Assembly (NCBI GenBank): GCA_028288705.1
Contig: JAQBNH010000007.1
Coordinates: 186,001 to 250,000, forward strand
Length of the DNA stretch: 64,000 nucleotides
Direction of reading: 5' to 3'
From: Ferruginibacter sp.
GTDB taxonomy: Bacteria; Bacteroidota; Bacteroidia; Chitinophagales; Chitinophagaceae
In this document: one piece after another, positions 36,474 through 46,131 of the stretch
Layout: every line of letters starts with the position of its first letter
Numbering within the stretch: the stretch's first letter is position 1
Notes under the pieces: model-generated
Database searches by the model: none
What the model was told of the DNA's origin: nothing
Seen by the model: only the letters and a program-made list of their open reading frames with translations
Translations under genes and position numbers: made by a program

Positions 36474-38567
36474 ATGAAAAAAATATTCTTTATAGCTATC
36501 ACTGCCCTAAGCATGCAAGCATCTTTCGCACAAGTGAAAGTAGACCGCAGCAAGAAACCTAAGGCCGGAGCAGCGCCGGTTATTTCCATTAAAGACCCGG
36601 TGATCTTCAACCTCTCTAATGGCATGACCGTTCTCGTTGTTGAAAACCACAAATTTCCAAAAGTCAACGCCAGCCTCACTATTGATGCAGGCCCCGTAAA
36701 AGAAGGCAACAAGGCGGGCGTATTAGACCTGATGGGCCAGATGCTTGGCGAAGGAACTACCAGCATGACGAAACTTGCTTTTGATGAAGCAGTTGACCAG
36801 ATCGGTGCTGATGTAAATCTTTCTGCCGGCGGCGCGTCTGCGTCTGCACTAACACGTTATTTTGACCAGGCATTTTCATTAATGGCTGATGGCTTAAAAC
36901 ATCCTTCGTTTCCACAGGCTTCGCTGGATAAATTAAAGCAGCAAATGCTTACGGGTTTAAAGAATACCGAAAAAAGTGCACCAGCGATCGCAACACGCGT
37001 GGCCAATGCATTGAGCTATGGTAAAACAACAGCGATGGGCGAATTCTCAACAGAAGAAACAGTTAAGTCAATTAACCTGCAGGATATTAAAAATGCCTAC
37101 AAAGATTTTATCACCCCTTCCCGCAGTTACCTCACGTTTGTTGGCGATATCACCCCGGCAGCTGCAAAAGCCCTGGTAGAAAAGAACTTTGGAAAATGGA
37201 CCGGTAAGAAATTAGCCCTGCCCATTATCGCTGATGTAAAAAATCCTGACCGCACTGAAATCGATTTCATTGATGTACCTACTGCAGTGCAGGCGGAAAT
37301 TCGTGCAGGCAACCTTATTACCAACCCGATGAACAGCAACGATTATCATGCCTTGTTGCTGGCCAACCAGATCCTTGGTGGTGGCGGCGATGCTAAATTG
37401 TTTATGAATCTGCGTGAAAAACACGGGTTTACTTACGGTAGTTATTCAAACGTTGGCAGTGGCCGTTTCCAGGAACTGTTTACCGCTGCTGCGGCTGTTC
37501 GTACAGATAAAGCTGATAGCGCTGTAGCAGAAATGGTGCGCGAGATCCTGAACATGCGCGACGGAAAGATCAGCCAGGAAGAACTGGATATCGCAAAGGC
37601 CTTATACAATGGATCTTTCGCGATCGGTATGGAAAACCCGGCCCGCAGTGCGAGTTTCGCGAGCAGGATCCTGATCAATAATTTGCCAAAAGATTTCTAT
37701 CGCACCTTCCTGCAAAAAATCAATGCTGTAACACTAGCAGATATTCAGCGGGTGTCAAAAGCTTATTTCAATGAAACCAACAGCCGCATCGTAATAGTAG
37801 GAAACGGAAACAAGATCCTTCCTAACCTTGCGAGGCTCGGCTACCCGATCAAAAAATATGATCGTTACGCTGATCCGATCGTTGATAAACCTGTTGATGT
37901 AAATGCAGGCGCTACGCCGATGACGACAGATAAGGTTTCTGCTTATTCGATTGTTGAAGATTTCCTGAAAGCTTCCGGTGGCAAAGAAGAGATCAAAAAA
38001 ATAAAGAGCATTTATGCCAACATTGAAGTGGAAATGCAGGGAAGGAGTTTCGCCGGAGCTGATAAACGGAGTATTGGTGGTAAATCTGCTACAGAGCTGA
38101 AGATGGGCCAGATGACTGTGTTTAAAAAAGTATTCAATGGCGTTAGCGGTTACAGTGTTCAGGGTGGACAAAGAATTGAAATGACAGAGGATGAGATCAA
38201 AGAATCATTGGATGAAAAAGCGCCGATCCCGCAATTGTTGTACACGGGCGCCGATCATAAACTGGAATACCTGGGTGCAGGAACTGTAGGAGCGGAAAAA
38301 ACGTATCGCTTAAAAGTAACCAAGCCGAGCGGCAATGTGGCGATCCAGCATTACTCCATCAAAACAGGTTTACTGCTGATGGAAGAAATCACGAAGAAAC
38401 AAGGCGCTGAAGAAGTTACCGAAACGATGACCTATAGCGATTATCGTAAAGTCGGGAATATTCTTTTGCCATTTGAAATTCTTCAAAACGCCAGCGGCCA
38501 GGAAATTCCTTTGAAGATCACTTCTTATAAGATCAACGAAGGCATTACCGACGAAGACTTTAAATAA
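36474..38567 (+). CDS. M16 family non-catalytic subunit with C-terminal extension
   Basis: 697 residues with signal peptide (ends at SFAQ). Two M16 domains are recognisable, but the zinc motif position reads LDLMGQMLGEGT rather than HxxEH, so it cannot bind the catalytic zinc. After about residue 480 comes an extra domain of about 210 residues with an outer-membrane lipoprotein-sorting-like beta fold (YANIEVEMQGRSFAG, ... YSDYRKVGNILLPFEI). It lies 28 bases after the catalytic subunit and probably forms a heterodimer with it. A strong terminator follows. Confidence 0.9.
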   Translation: MKKIFFIAITALSMQASFAQVKVDRSKKPKAGAAPVISIKDPVIFNLSNGMTVLVVENHKFPKVNASLTIDAGPVKEGNKAGVLDLMGQMLGEGTTSMTKLAFDEAVDQIGADVNLSAGGASASALTRYFDQAFSLMADGLKHPSFPQASLDKLKQQMLTGLKNTEKSAPAIATRVANALSYGKTTAMGEFSTEETVKSINLQDIKNAYKDFITPSRSYLTFVGDITPAAAKALVEKNFGKWTGKKLALPIIADVKNPDRTEIDFIDVPTAVQAEIRAGNLITNPMNSNDYHALLLANQILGGGGDAKLFMNLREKHGFTYGSYSNVGSGRFQELFTAAAAVRTDKADSAVAEMVREILNMRDGKISQEELDIAKALYNGSFAIGMENPARSASFASRILINNLPKDFYRTFLQKINAVTLADIQRVSKAYFNETNSRIVIVGNGNKILPNLARLGYPIKKYDRYADPIVDKPVDVNAGATPMTTDKVSAYSIVEDFLKASGGKEEIKKIKSIYANIEVEMQGRSFAGADKRSIGGKSATELKMGQMTVFKKVFNGVSGYSVQGGQRIEMTEDEIKESLDEKAPIPQLLYTGADHKLEYLGAGTVGAEKTYRLKVTKPSGNVAIQHYSIKTGLLLMEEITKKQGAEEVTETMTYSDYRKVGNILLPFEILQNASGQEIPLKITSYKINEGITDEDFK

Positions 38568-38587
38568 ATCTTTATTTCTTTTTGAAA

Positions 38588-38615
38588 AAGCCAGCAACTG
38601 TTGCTGGCTTTTTTT
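38588..38615 (+). terminator. Intrinsic terminator after the M16 pair
   Basis: The stem AAGCCAGCAA/TTGCTGGCTT with loop CTG is followed by a T-run. Confidence 0.88.
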
Positions 38616-38660
38616 ATGCCGGCAGTTTCCAGGTGCGGTTATAAATATTATTTTTAGGCG

Positions 38661-39608
38661 ATGAAAGCGGTATTTTTTTGTGCAATGTTGCTGGCCTCTG
38701 TATCGGTGTGGAGTTTTTTTACTGCTACGAAACCTGCTGCGCAAAAAGATAAGATCGCCCTGGGAAAAAGACTTTTCAGCGAGAAAATGCTGTCGAAAGA
38801 TTCCAGCGTAAGTTGCGCCAGTTGCCATAAACCGGACTACGCATTTGCAGATACGGTTGCTTTCAGTACGGGAATTTTCGGGATCGAATCCGATCGGAAT
38901 ACACCTTCTGTTCTCAACATGAAAAACCGTCCTTATTATTTTTGGGACGGGCGTGCAGGTTCGCTGGAAACACAGGCGTTGATGCCGATCGCGAATCCAA
39001 ATGAAATGGGCCTGCCCGTTAAAGAAGCAGTTGCCCGCTTAAATAATTCGCGGGAATACAGGCAGCTGTTTAAAAAAATATTCGGGCAATTTCCGAATGC
39101 TAAAAATTTGGGGGCAGCATTTGCTGCATACGAACAAACACTGGAAACAGTTGACAGCAAATTTGATGACTGGAGTAATGGGCTGGGAAAACTTTCGGCA
39201 AGTGAAGAGCGTGGCCGCAAATTATTTACCGGTAGCAAGGCAAAATGTTTTGATTGCCATTCGATGGAAGATTTTACCGATGACCAGTTTAAAAACATCG
39301 GCCTGTTCAATGGAAAATACATGACGGATTCCGGCCGCTACCTCGTAACTAAAAGAAAAACTGATCTTGGCAAATTTAAAACACCCGGACTGCGCAACAT
39401 TGCTGTAACAGCACCATACATGCACAATGGCATGTTCGCCACATTGGAAGAAGTCGTTCGATTTTACAACGATCCGCGGGTGTTTATCAGCCATCCGGTG
39501 AACCTCGATCCGGCATTAAAAAAGCCGCTCGGCCTCACCGCAAAAGAGCAAAAAGACCTGGTCGCATTCCTGAAAACTTTGACCGATAAAGCATATATCA
39601 AAAACTGA
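38661..39608 (+). CDS. Di-heme cytochrome c peroxidase-family protein
   Basis: 315 residues with an N-terminal signal segment. Two heme c motifs are present: C52-A-S-C55-H56 and C196-F-D-C199-H200. PYMHNGMF near the C-terminus is the family segment holding the distal ligand region. It belongs to the CcpA/MauG superfamily and reduces hydrogen peroxide or carries out oxidative protein modification. The second such protein in this window (48118-49182) is paired with an MbnP-like gene; this one is alone. CCP or MauG-type function cannot be decided from sequence. Confidence 0.9.
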   Translation: MKAVFFCAMLLASVSVWSFFTATKPAAQKDKIALGKRLFSEKMLSKDSSVSCASCHKPDYAFADTVAFSTGIFGIESDRNTPSVLNMKNRPYYFWDGRAGSLETQALMPIANPNEMGLPVKEAVARLNNSREYRQLFKKIFGQFPNAKNLGAAFAAYEQTLETVDSKFDDWSNGLGKLSASEERGRKLFTGSKAKCFDCHSMEDFTDDQFKNIGLFNGKYMTDSGRYLVTKRKTDLGKFKTPGLRNIAVTAPYMHNGMFATLEEVVRFYNDPRVFISHPVNLDPALKKPLGLTAKEQKDLVAFLKTLTDKAYIKN

Positions 39609-39684
39609 GGTTAACAAAAAATTAGGCACTATATTAGCGGTAGCAACAGTCAATTAATGTTATTTGTAAAAAAACTAGTAAAAC

Positions 39685-40383
39685 ATGGAAGCAGCTAAAC
39701 CCAAAATTTTATTGTGCGAGGATGATACCAACTTAGGAATGGTATTGAAAAATTACCTGGAACTAAACGATTACGATGTTACGCTGGAAAGAGACGGGCG
39801 CCTTGGTCTTGCTGCTTTTCAACGCGAAAAATTTGACATTTGCCTGCTGGATGTAATGATGCCGAATATGGATGGATTTACTGTTGCTGAAGAGATCCGT
39901 GATATCAATCCTGATGTTCCGTTATTCTTTTTGAGTGCAAAAACAATGAAAGACGATATCATCCAGGGTTACAAACTGGGTGCTGATGACTATATCACCA
40001 AACCTTTCGACAGCGAAGTTTTATTGCATAAGATCAAAGCGATCCTGAAACGCAACGAAGAAATTCACCGTGAAGAAGTGAACGCAGAATTCGACCTGGG
40101 CAATTACCATTTCAATCCGCGCCTGCGCGAATTAACGGTAAACGGTAAAGTACAAACGCTTTCGCCAAAAGAAAATGAACTGTTGAAAATGCTGGCAGAA
40201 TACAAAAATGATTTGTTGCCGCGTGAGGCAGCCCTGAAAAAGATCTGGGGAAGCGATACTTATTTTAACGGCCGCAGTATGGATGTGTACATCGCGAAAT
40301 TGCGTAAATATCTGAAAGAAGACAGCAACCTGGAGATCGTAAATATTCATGGCAACGGCTTCCGCCTTGTTGTAACTGAGTAA
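39685..40383 (+). CDS. OmpR-family response regulator (RprY-like)
   Basis: 232 residues. The receiver domain has acidic residues CEDD at 11-14, phospho-acceptor D56 in LLDVMMP, and the conserved Lys in DDYITKPF. A winged-helix DNA-binding domain follows (LTVNGKVQTLSPKENELLKML to YIAKLRKYLKED). The sequence resembles RprY of Bacteroides. No histidine kinase is adjacent, so the partner is elsewhere. Its stop is two bases from the stop of the convergent ruvB. Confidence 0.92.
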   Translation: MEAAKPKILLCEDDTNLGMVLKNYLELNDYDVTLERDGRLGLAAFQREKFDICLLDVMMPNMDGFTVAEEIRDINPDVPLFFLSAKTMKDDIIQGYKLGADDYITKPFDSEVLLHKIKAILKRNEEIHREEVNAEFDLGNYHFNPRLRELTVNGKVQTLSPKENELLKMLAEYKNDLLPREAALKKIWGSDTYFNGRSMDVYIAKLRKYLKEDSNLEIVNIHGNGFRLVVTE

Positions 40384-40385
40384 GA

Positions 40386-41423
40386 TCAACTGCCAAATAA
40401 ACTATTCTGACTGCCGCCATTGTGCGGCATTTTTTTTAGGTGCGCGTAAGCTTTGGCGGTAGCTTCCCTGCCCCTGGCCGTACGCATGATAAATCCTTCC
40501 TTGATCAGGAACGGTTCGTAAACATCTTCCAGTGTTCCTGGTTCTTCGCCAACGGCGGTTGCGATCGTGGTGATGCCCACCGGTCCGCCTTTGAATTTAT
40601 CAATGATCGTATTTAAGATCCGGTTATCCATTTCATCCAGGCCATAGGCATCTACATTCAAGGCACGCAATGCATGATCTGTTATCGCCATATCGATCAC
40701 CCCATTTCCGATGACCTGTGCAAAATCTCTTACGCGGCGCAACAAGCCATTTGCGATACGGGGTGTTCCACGGCTGCGACCTGCAATTTCATTGGCAGCA
40801 TCACTGGTTAATTTGGTTTGTAAGATCGCAGCACTGCGCAGCAAGATATTTTTCAGCGTATTGGTATCATAATATTCCAGGCGCGATTTAATACCGAAAC
40901 GCGAAAGCAATGGTGCCGTTAACAAGCCGCTGCGGGTAGTCGCCCCAACCAGCGTAAAGGGATTCAGGTTTAGCTGAACGGTTCGCGCGTTTGGTCCGCT
41001 GTCAATCATAATATCGATGCGGTAATCTTCCATTGCGGCATAGAGGTATTCTTCCACAACAGTACTCAGGCGATGGATCTCATCAATAAACAACACGTCA
41101 TGAGGTTCAAGATTCGTGAGTAACCCTGCCAGGTCTCCCGGTTTTTCAATCACAGGTCCGCTGGTTTCCTTAATATTCACGCCCATTTCATGCGCTACGA
41201 TCCGGCTCAAAGTCGTCTTACCTAGTCCCGGCGGGCCATGAAATAAAATATGATCGAGCGCTTCGCCCCGAAGTTTTGACGCCTTGATGAAAATGGTAAG
41301 ATTGTCGATGATCTGCTGTTGCCCGGAGAACTGTTCTATCGCCGCGGGCCGGATATTATTTTCAAACTCTTTATCCGCGGAACTGAGGTTTTCGGCGTCT
41401 TTATTCAAATTGGGATTGGGCAT
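40386..41423 (-). CDS. ruvB: Holliday junction branch-migration helicase RuvB
   Basis: 345 residues, full length. Walker A is [10 protein letters not shown], Walker [10 protein letters not shown], sensor 1 GATTRSGLL, and the arginine-finger region is [20 protein letters not shown]. The C-terminal winged helix reads [17 protein letters not shown]. RuvB drives branch migration with RuvA, which is not in this window. Confidence 0.96.
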   Translation of the reverse strand: MPNPNLNKDAENLSSADKEFENNIRPAAIEQFSGQQQIIDNLTIFIKASKLRGEALDHILFHGPPGLGKTTLSRIVAHEMGVNIKETSGPVIEKPGDLAGLLTNLEPHDVLFIDEIHRLSTVVEEYLYAAMEDYRIDIMIDSGPNARTVQLNLNPFTLVGATTRSGLLTAPLLSRFGIKSRLEYYDTNTLKNILLRSAAILQTKLTSDAANEIAGRSRGTPRIANGLLRRVRDFAQVIGNGVIDMAITDHALRALNVDAYGLDEMDNRILNTIIDKFKGGPVGITTIATAVGEEPGTLEDVYEPFLIKEGFIMRTARGREATAKAYAHLKKMPHNGGSQNSLFGS

Positions 41424-41502
41424 TCAGCGCTGTTTATCTTCCCGTAAAACTAAACATTAATCCCGGAAAATAATTTTGGCTGTTGATAGCTCTTCCAGAA
41501 AA

Positions 41503-41532
41503 TAAAAAAGGCTGCCCGGTAAAAGGCAGCCC
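41503..41532 (-). terminator. Intrinsic terminator of the OmpA-fusion gene
   Basis: On the minus strand the stem GGCTGCC/GGCAGCC is followed by a T-run (41504-41509), about 25 bases past the stop. Confidence 0.85.
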
Positions 41533-41555
41533 CCATCTAACCCTTATCTGGAAGG

Positions 41556-42827
41556 TTATTTTGCTTTTACATTCACAGACACCCTGCGGTTCTGTGCTCT
41601 TCCTTCGGCCGTGTTATTATCACCTACCGGGAATTCCGGGCCGTACCCATCAGACCCAACAATCGCGCCTGCCGCGGCTCCAAGGCTTTTGATCTTCGAA
41701 GCTACAGCAGCAGCACGGCTTTTAGATAAACTAAGATTTGCAGCTGCTGCACCGGTATTGTCGGTATAGCCGCCTACTTTAAACTTAGCATTTGGAAAAG
41801 CCTTGGAGATCAGCACCATGTTTTTCAGTTGCGCCATACTCTCTTCCGTGATCGTTGAACTGCCCGTATTGAAACGCACATTTGTAAAATCAAACCAGTT
41901 ACCTTTCGCCGTATCCACAGCTTCATTGCCTTGCAGGAAACGAACAAGTTTTGCTTCTGTACTGTTTTCACCAACATTTAAACTGCCGGCCCCGTTGGGC
42001 AAATCAATCCGGATCATATTGCCGGTATTGTAAATATAATTTCCGGAACTATCCACAGTGCCAGTTGTGGCAGCCGCGGTGGTCGTTTCCGGGGTTGCAT
42101 TAAACCGGTCGATTGTATCTGATGTTTCATGTGTAGCCACCACTTCTTTTTTATTACATCCGCCATTGAAAAAATAGAGTGCAGCGGCAGCCAGTAATGC
42201 GAGTAACAGAATCGGCACTAACCAGCCCAGGCCACTTCTTTTCTCCTCTGTATACGATGGCGTGCCGGCAGGATGATGTACAGGTTTTACATCACTGGCA
42301 GGAACATGAGCAGACGGAGAGAAAAGGCTGGCAAGATTAAAGCCGGCCGGCGTTGCATCCGCGATATGTTGCTTTTGGCTGGAAAGCAGGGAAGCCAGGC
42401 CGTTTGGATTAAGTTGATTGCTGCCTGTATGTTTACCGAGAAAAGAAAGAATTAATGGAGCGGCCATCGAGAGCAAAGTAGAAGCAGACCCCTGCTTGAT
42501 ACCGGAAAAGCCGGATAACAAATTACTCAGTCCGCCAAGTTTACTGCCAAAAATATTATCAAGAATGCCGGAATGGTTGTTTCCGCCGGATAATGCACCG
42601 AAATGATCCGTGATATCAGCCTGGCTTTGATGGCCTGCCATTTCCGCGATCTTAACCGCTCCGTCCGGGGTAGCCGATTTATGGAGCAAGCCGGCAAAAA
42701 TGGCCGGAATTACCGCAGAGATCGCTTTGGAAACACTGCTGTCCGATTCGCCAAGAAAGGCACTTGTTTTAGTTTGCAGATCGGGAGTGAAAAGACCTTT
42801 GGCGGTTTCAATTAAATTTAATGACAT
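41556..42827 (-). CDS. DUF937-transmembrane-OmpA fusion protein
   Basis: 423 residues. An N-terminal DUF937-type helical domain (about 1-170) has no signal peptide. A single transmembrane segment (WLVPILLLALLAAAALYFF, about 200-220) is followed by a linker. A C-terminal OmpA peptidoglycan-binding domain (about 300-423) contains FNTGSSTITEESMAQL, GGYTDNTG and NRRVSV. The probable topology is cytoplasmic DUF937 and periplasmic OmpA. This could link a cytoplasmic or inner-membrane process to the cell wall. The function of DUF937 is unknown. It is monocistronic with its own terminator. Confidence 0.88.
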   Translation of the reverse strand: MSLNLIETAKGLFTPDLQTKTSAFLGESDSSVSKAISAVIPAIFAGLLHKSATPDGAVKIAEMAGHQSQADITDHFGALSGGNNHSGILDNIFGSKLGGLSNLLSGFSGIKQGSASTLLSMAAPLILSFLGKHTGSNQLNPNGLASLLSSQKQHIADATPAGFNLASLFSPSAHVPASDVKPVHHPAGTPSYTEEKRSGLGWLVPILLLALLAAAALYFFNGGCNKKEVVATHETSDTIDRFNATPETTTAAATTGTVDSSGNYIYNTGNMIRIDLPNGAGSLNVGENSTEAKLVRFLQGNEAVDTAKGNWFDFTNVRFNTGSSTITEESMAQLKNMVLISKAFPNAKFKVGGYTDNTGAAAANLSLSKSRAAAVASKIKSLGAAAGAIVGSDGYGPEFPVGDNNTAEGRAQNRRVSVNVKAK

Positions 42828-43015
42828 AGGTTAATAATTTAGGATGAATGAATCAATGGCCACAACCCTTTTGCTAAACAAAGTAAATAACGATATTTAT
42901 ATATGCAAGTAAAACCCCTGGAAATCCGGCTGGCTCACCTCTTAACCGGATATTTTCCCTTTAATAAAAACTTACCTGATAATCCTTAACTTGTTGAATA
43001 GATTTGCGAATCATT

Positions 43016-44071
43016 ATGTTCAAGAACTTATCTAAATACTGGTGGTGCCAGATCATTGGGTGGAGCATTAACATTGCCATCAGTGTGTTTTTTGTGATCA
43101 CCTTTGGGAAATCGAGCCCGCTCTATTTTACCAGCCTGATTTGTACCTGCCTCGTTGGCCTGATCGTAACGCATATTATGCGGATGAATATCCATAGCCT
43201 GAAAGTGCTGGATAAGCCCATTCAACAACAGGTATTTTATTTCATCGTTCTTACGATCGTCTTTTCCATCCTCTTTGGGGTGATCGCTGAATCGATTGAT
43301 TTTCTGATAGGCTATAAACCGGAACGCCTGCAGAAATACAGCAAGGCAGAACGATTGTTCCTCAGCAGTTTTAATGCCCTCTGGCTGATCCTGATCTGGA
43401 ACCTCAGTTATTACATTTACCATTATGTAGAACGTAACCGGAAACAGGAACTGGATACTTTCCGCCTGGAAGCGATGGTGAAATCACTGGAATTGAAAAC
43501 GATCAAGTCGCATATCAACCCGCACTTTATTTTTAATGCTTTAAACAGTATCCGCGCACTGGTTGATGAAAACCCGGAGCGTGCCCGCACTGCGATCACT
43601 GAATTAAGCAATATCCTCCGCAGCAGTCTGCGGGCGGAACAACAGGAAACAGTGCCTTTACAACAGGAACTGGATATCGTGCGTGATTACCTGGCTTTGG
43701 AACATATGCGTTTTGAAGAAAGGCTGCAGATTGAAATGGATATTGATCCCGATACGCTCACGCAATCTGTTCCCCCGATGATGTTGCAAACACTTGTTGA
43801 AAACGCCATCAAACACGGTATCAGCAAAAAGATCGATGGAGGCTTTATTCGCATCGCTTCTATTTATAAAGACAATCACCATGAACTGGTTGTCCAAAAT
43901 TCAGGCACTTTAAATGGCAACGGCCACAGCGTGGAAGGTTTCGGTATCAAAAGCACGCAAGACCGGCTGAACCTGCTCTACCAGGGAAAAGCCTTGTTCG
44001 AGATCCAGGATATCAAACAGTCCGGGATGGTTCAGTCCAGGATCATCATGCCTGTAGCCGCAATTTTATAA
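43016..44071 (+). CDS. LytS-type sensor histidine kinase
   Basis: 351 residues from the ATG at 43016; a TTG at 43004 would add four residues. Four transmembrane helices occupy the first 135 residues. A short coiled segment leads to the His_kinase domain, with NPHFIFNALNSIRAL carrying phospho-acceptor H170. The HATPase domain has ENAIKHGI and GFGIKSTQDRL. It lacks an extracellular sensory domain, as is common in this class. It lies 27 bases upstream of its LytTR regulator. Confidence 0.93.
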   Translation: MFKNLSKYWWCQIIGWSINIAISVFFVITFGKSSPLYFTSLICTCLVGLIVTHIMRMNIHSLKVLDKPIQQQVFYFIVLTIVFSILFGVIAESIDFLIGYKPERLQKYSKAERLFLSSFNALWLILIWNLSYYIYHYVERNRKQELDTFRLEAMVKSLELKTIKSHINPHFIFNALNSIRALVDENPERARTAITELSNILRSSLRAEQQETVPLQQELDIVRDYLALEHMRFEERLQIEMDIDPDTLTQSVPPMMLQTLVENAIKHGISKKIDGGFIRIASIYKDNHHELVVQNSGTLNGNGHSVEGFGIKSTQDRLNLLYQGKALFEIQDIKQSGMVQSRIIMPVAAIL

Positions 44072-44098
44072 ATTACTAACTGACAAATAAAACAGTAC

Positions 44099-44830
44099 AT
44101 GCAGAAAGCAATTATTATTGATGATGAACGACTCGCAAGAAATGAATTGAAGAAATTACTGATCGATTTTCCGGAAGTAGAAGTGGTGGGTGAAGCCGCA
44201 AATGCAGCAGAAGGAATTGAGAAAATTGAGCAACTGATGCCCGACCTTATTTTCCTGGATATCCAGATGCCGGGCAAAACAGGATTTGATATGTTGCTCG
44301 AACTGGAACGCGCGCCGCATGTAATTTTCACCACAGCCTACGATGAATTTGCCCTAAAAGCTTTTGAAGTAAACGCACTGGACTACCTCATGAAACCTGT
44401 AGAGCCAAAGCGTTTGGCTGATGCCCTGCATAAATTACAACAGGCAGAAGAAAAAGAAATGGCAGCGGCAATGGCGGGCATCAACCGCGGCATGTTGAGC
44501 GAAACAGACCAGGTATTTGTAAAAGACGGCGAACGCTGCTGGTTTGTAAAACTCAGCGAAGTGCGCCTGTTTGAGAGTGTGGGCAATTATGCGAAAGTAT
44601 TTTTCGGTACCAACAAACCGCTGATCCTGAAATCCCTGAATGCATTGGAAGAACGCCTGGATGAAAAGACTTTTTTTCGTGCCAACAGGAAACATATCGT
44701 AAACCTGCGCATGATTGATAAAGTAGAACCTTACTTTAACGGCGGCCTGTTACTCGACCTCAAAGGAGGCGAAAAAATCGAAGTCAGCCGCCGCCAGGCC
44801 GTGAAATTCAAAGAAATGATGAGTTTATAA
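44099..44830 (+). CDS. LytTR-family response regulator
   Basis: 243 residues. The receiver domain has IIDDE at 6-10, phospho-acceptor D54 in FLDIQMPG, and the Lys in DYLMKPVEP. A C-terminal LytTR DNA-binding domain follows (EVRLFESVGNYAKVFF... HIVNLRMIDKVEPYFNGG). It forms a two-component pair with the kinase directly upstream. Targets cannot be deduced. The M28 peptidase gene follows after 19 bases and may be co-transcribed. Confidence 0.94.
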   Translation: MQKAIIIDDERLARNELKKLLIDFPEVEVVGEAANAAEGIEKIEQLMPDLIFLDIQMPGKTGFDMLLELERAPHVIFTTAYDEFALKAFEVNALDYLMKPVEPKRLADALHKLQQAEEKEMAAAMAGINRGMLSETDQVFVKDGERCWFVKLSEVRLFESVGNYAKVFFGTNKPLILKSLNALEERLDEKTFFRANRKHIVNLRMIDKVEPYFNGGLLLDLKGGEKIEVSRRQAVKFKEMMSL

Positions 44831-44849
44831 TTAACCCCGAAATAGTTAC

Positions 44850-46130
44850 ATGAAAAAAATAACTTTAGTGATCCTGACAGGCTGTAGCAGCCTGTTTTCG
44901 TTTGCACAAAACATCAATGAACTGGTAACTGCAAAAGAAGTTGCCCGTATCGAAAACGTTTTGGCAGCCGACGACTTGCAAGGCCGCAAACCCGGAACCG
45001 CAGGCATTGAAAAAGCCGCAGATTTCATTGCCGCCGAATTTAAAAAATCGGGGCTGCAATTTTTCCCCGGACTTAAAGATTACCGCCAGCCGTTTGAAAT
45101 GACCCGCGCGAAATTTGTTTCTGCCTCCGGCAAACTGGGTAACAGCCCTATCGACCCGAAAGATATTATTGCCGTTACCACTGATGCAACAGTTTCTTTC
45201 AATGAAACATCCGGCTACAAAAAAATTGTGCTCGACAGTTCTGCCAACCTGATGGAACAGGCTGTTAAAATAATGGCTGCCAACGAAAGAACCTTAGTGA
45301 TCGTAAACAGTTTTCATGCAAAGAATTTCGCAAGGTTAAAACGTTTTAAACGCGAAAGTTTCGACAAAAAACAGCCGGTTGTTTTTGTGCTTTCAGATGA
45401 AAATCCTGCTGCGTATAATTTCGACATCGTTCATATCATCAGCAGCAGTTCACTGGCGAATGTGATCGGCATTATCCCGGGAAAAAGCCTGAAAAATGAA
45501 TACGTCGTTTTCTCTTCCCATTACGATCACCTCGGTATTGGTAAACAAACGGCAGAAGGCGATTCTATTTATAACGGGGCAAACGATGATGCTGCAGGAA
45601 CAACGGCTGTGATGCTGCTGGCGAATTATTTCGCTAAACAAAAAAACAACGAACGCACGCTCATTTTCGTGGCGTTCACAGCAGAAGAATCGGGTGGCTA
45701 TGGTTCCCAGTATTTTTCGAAGCAGGTAGATGCGGATAAAACCATCGCGATGTTCAACATTGAAATGATCGGAACAGAAAGCAATTGGGGAAAGAACAGC
45801 GCTTACATCACTGGTTATGACAAATCAGATTTCGGCAAGATCCTGCAAGGCAACTTAGCCGGAAGCAATTTTAAATTTGAGCCGGATCCTTATCCAAAAC
45901 AAAATCTTTTCTATCGTTCTGACAACGCCACGCTCGCAGCATTGGGCGTTCCTGCGCACACGATCAGCACTTCTAAAATGGACACAGAAAAATATTATCA
46001 TACCCAGGATGACGAAGTATCAACGCTCGACATGGAAAATATGGCAGAGATCATCAAAGCCATTGCATTGAGCAGTAAAACGATCATCAGTGGAAAGGAA
46101 ACCCCTACAAGGGTTGCAAAGTTAAATTAG
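44850..46130 (+). CDS. Secreted M28-family zinc peptidase
   Basis: 426 residues with a signal peptide (ends SFAQ). Metal-binding motifs are SHYDHLG, NDDAAGT, AEESGGYGS and a late HTISTS with nearby Asp and His. M28 enzymes are aminopeptidases with two zinc ions. A protease-associated-like insert spans about residues 90-190. Substrate unknown. It follows the two-component pair on the same strand, and its stop is one base from that of the convergent heptaprenylglyceryl-phosphate synthase gene. Confidence 0.92.
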   Translation: MKKITLVILTGCSSLFSFAQNINELVTAKEVARIENVLAADDLQGRKPGTAGIEKAADFIAAEFKKSGLQFFPGLKDYRQPFEMTRAKFVSASGKLGNSPIDPKDIIAVTTDATVSFNETSGYKKIVLDSSANLMEQAVKIMAANERTLVIVNSFHAKNFARLKRFKRESFDKKQPVVFVLSDENPAAYNFDIVHIISSSSLANVIGIIPGKSLKNEYVVFSSHYDHLGIGKQTAEGDSIYNGANDDAAGTTAVMLLANYFAKQKNNERTLIFVAFTAEESGGYGSQYFSKQVDADKTIAMFNIEMIGTESNWGKNSAYITGYDKSDFGKILQGNLAGSNFKFEPDPYPKQNLFYRSDNATLAALGVPAHTISTSKMDTEKYYHTQDDEVSTLDMENMAEIIKAIALSSKTIISGKETPTRVAKLN

Positions 46131-46131
46131 G

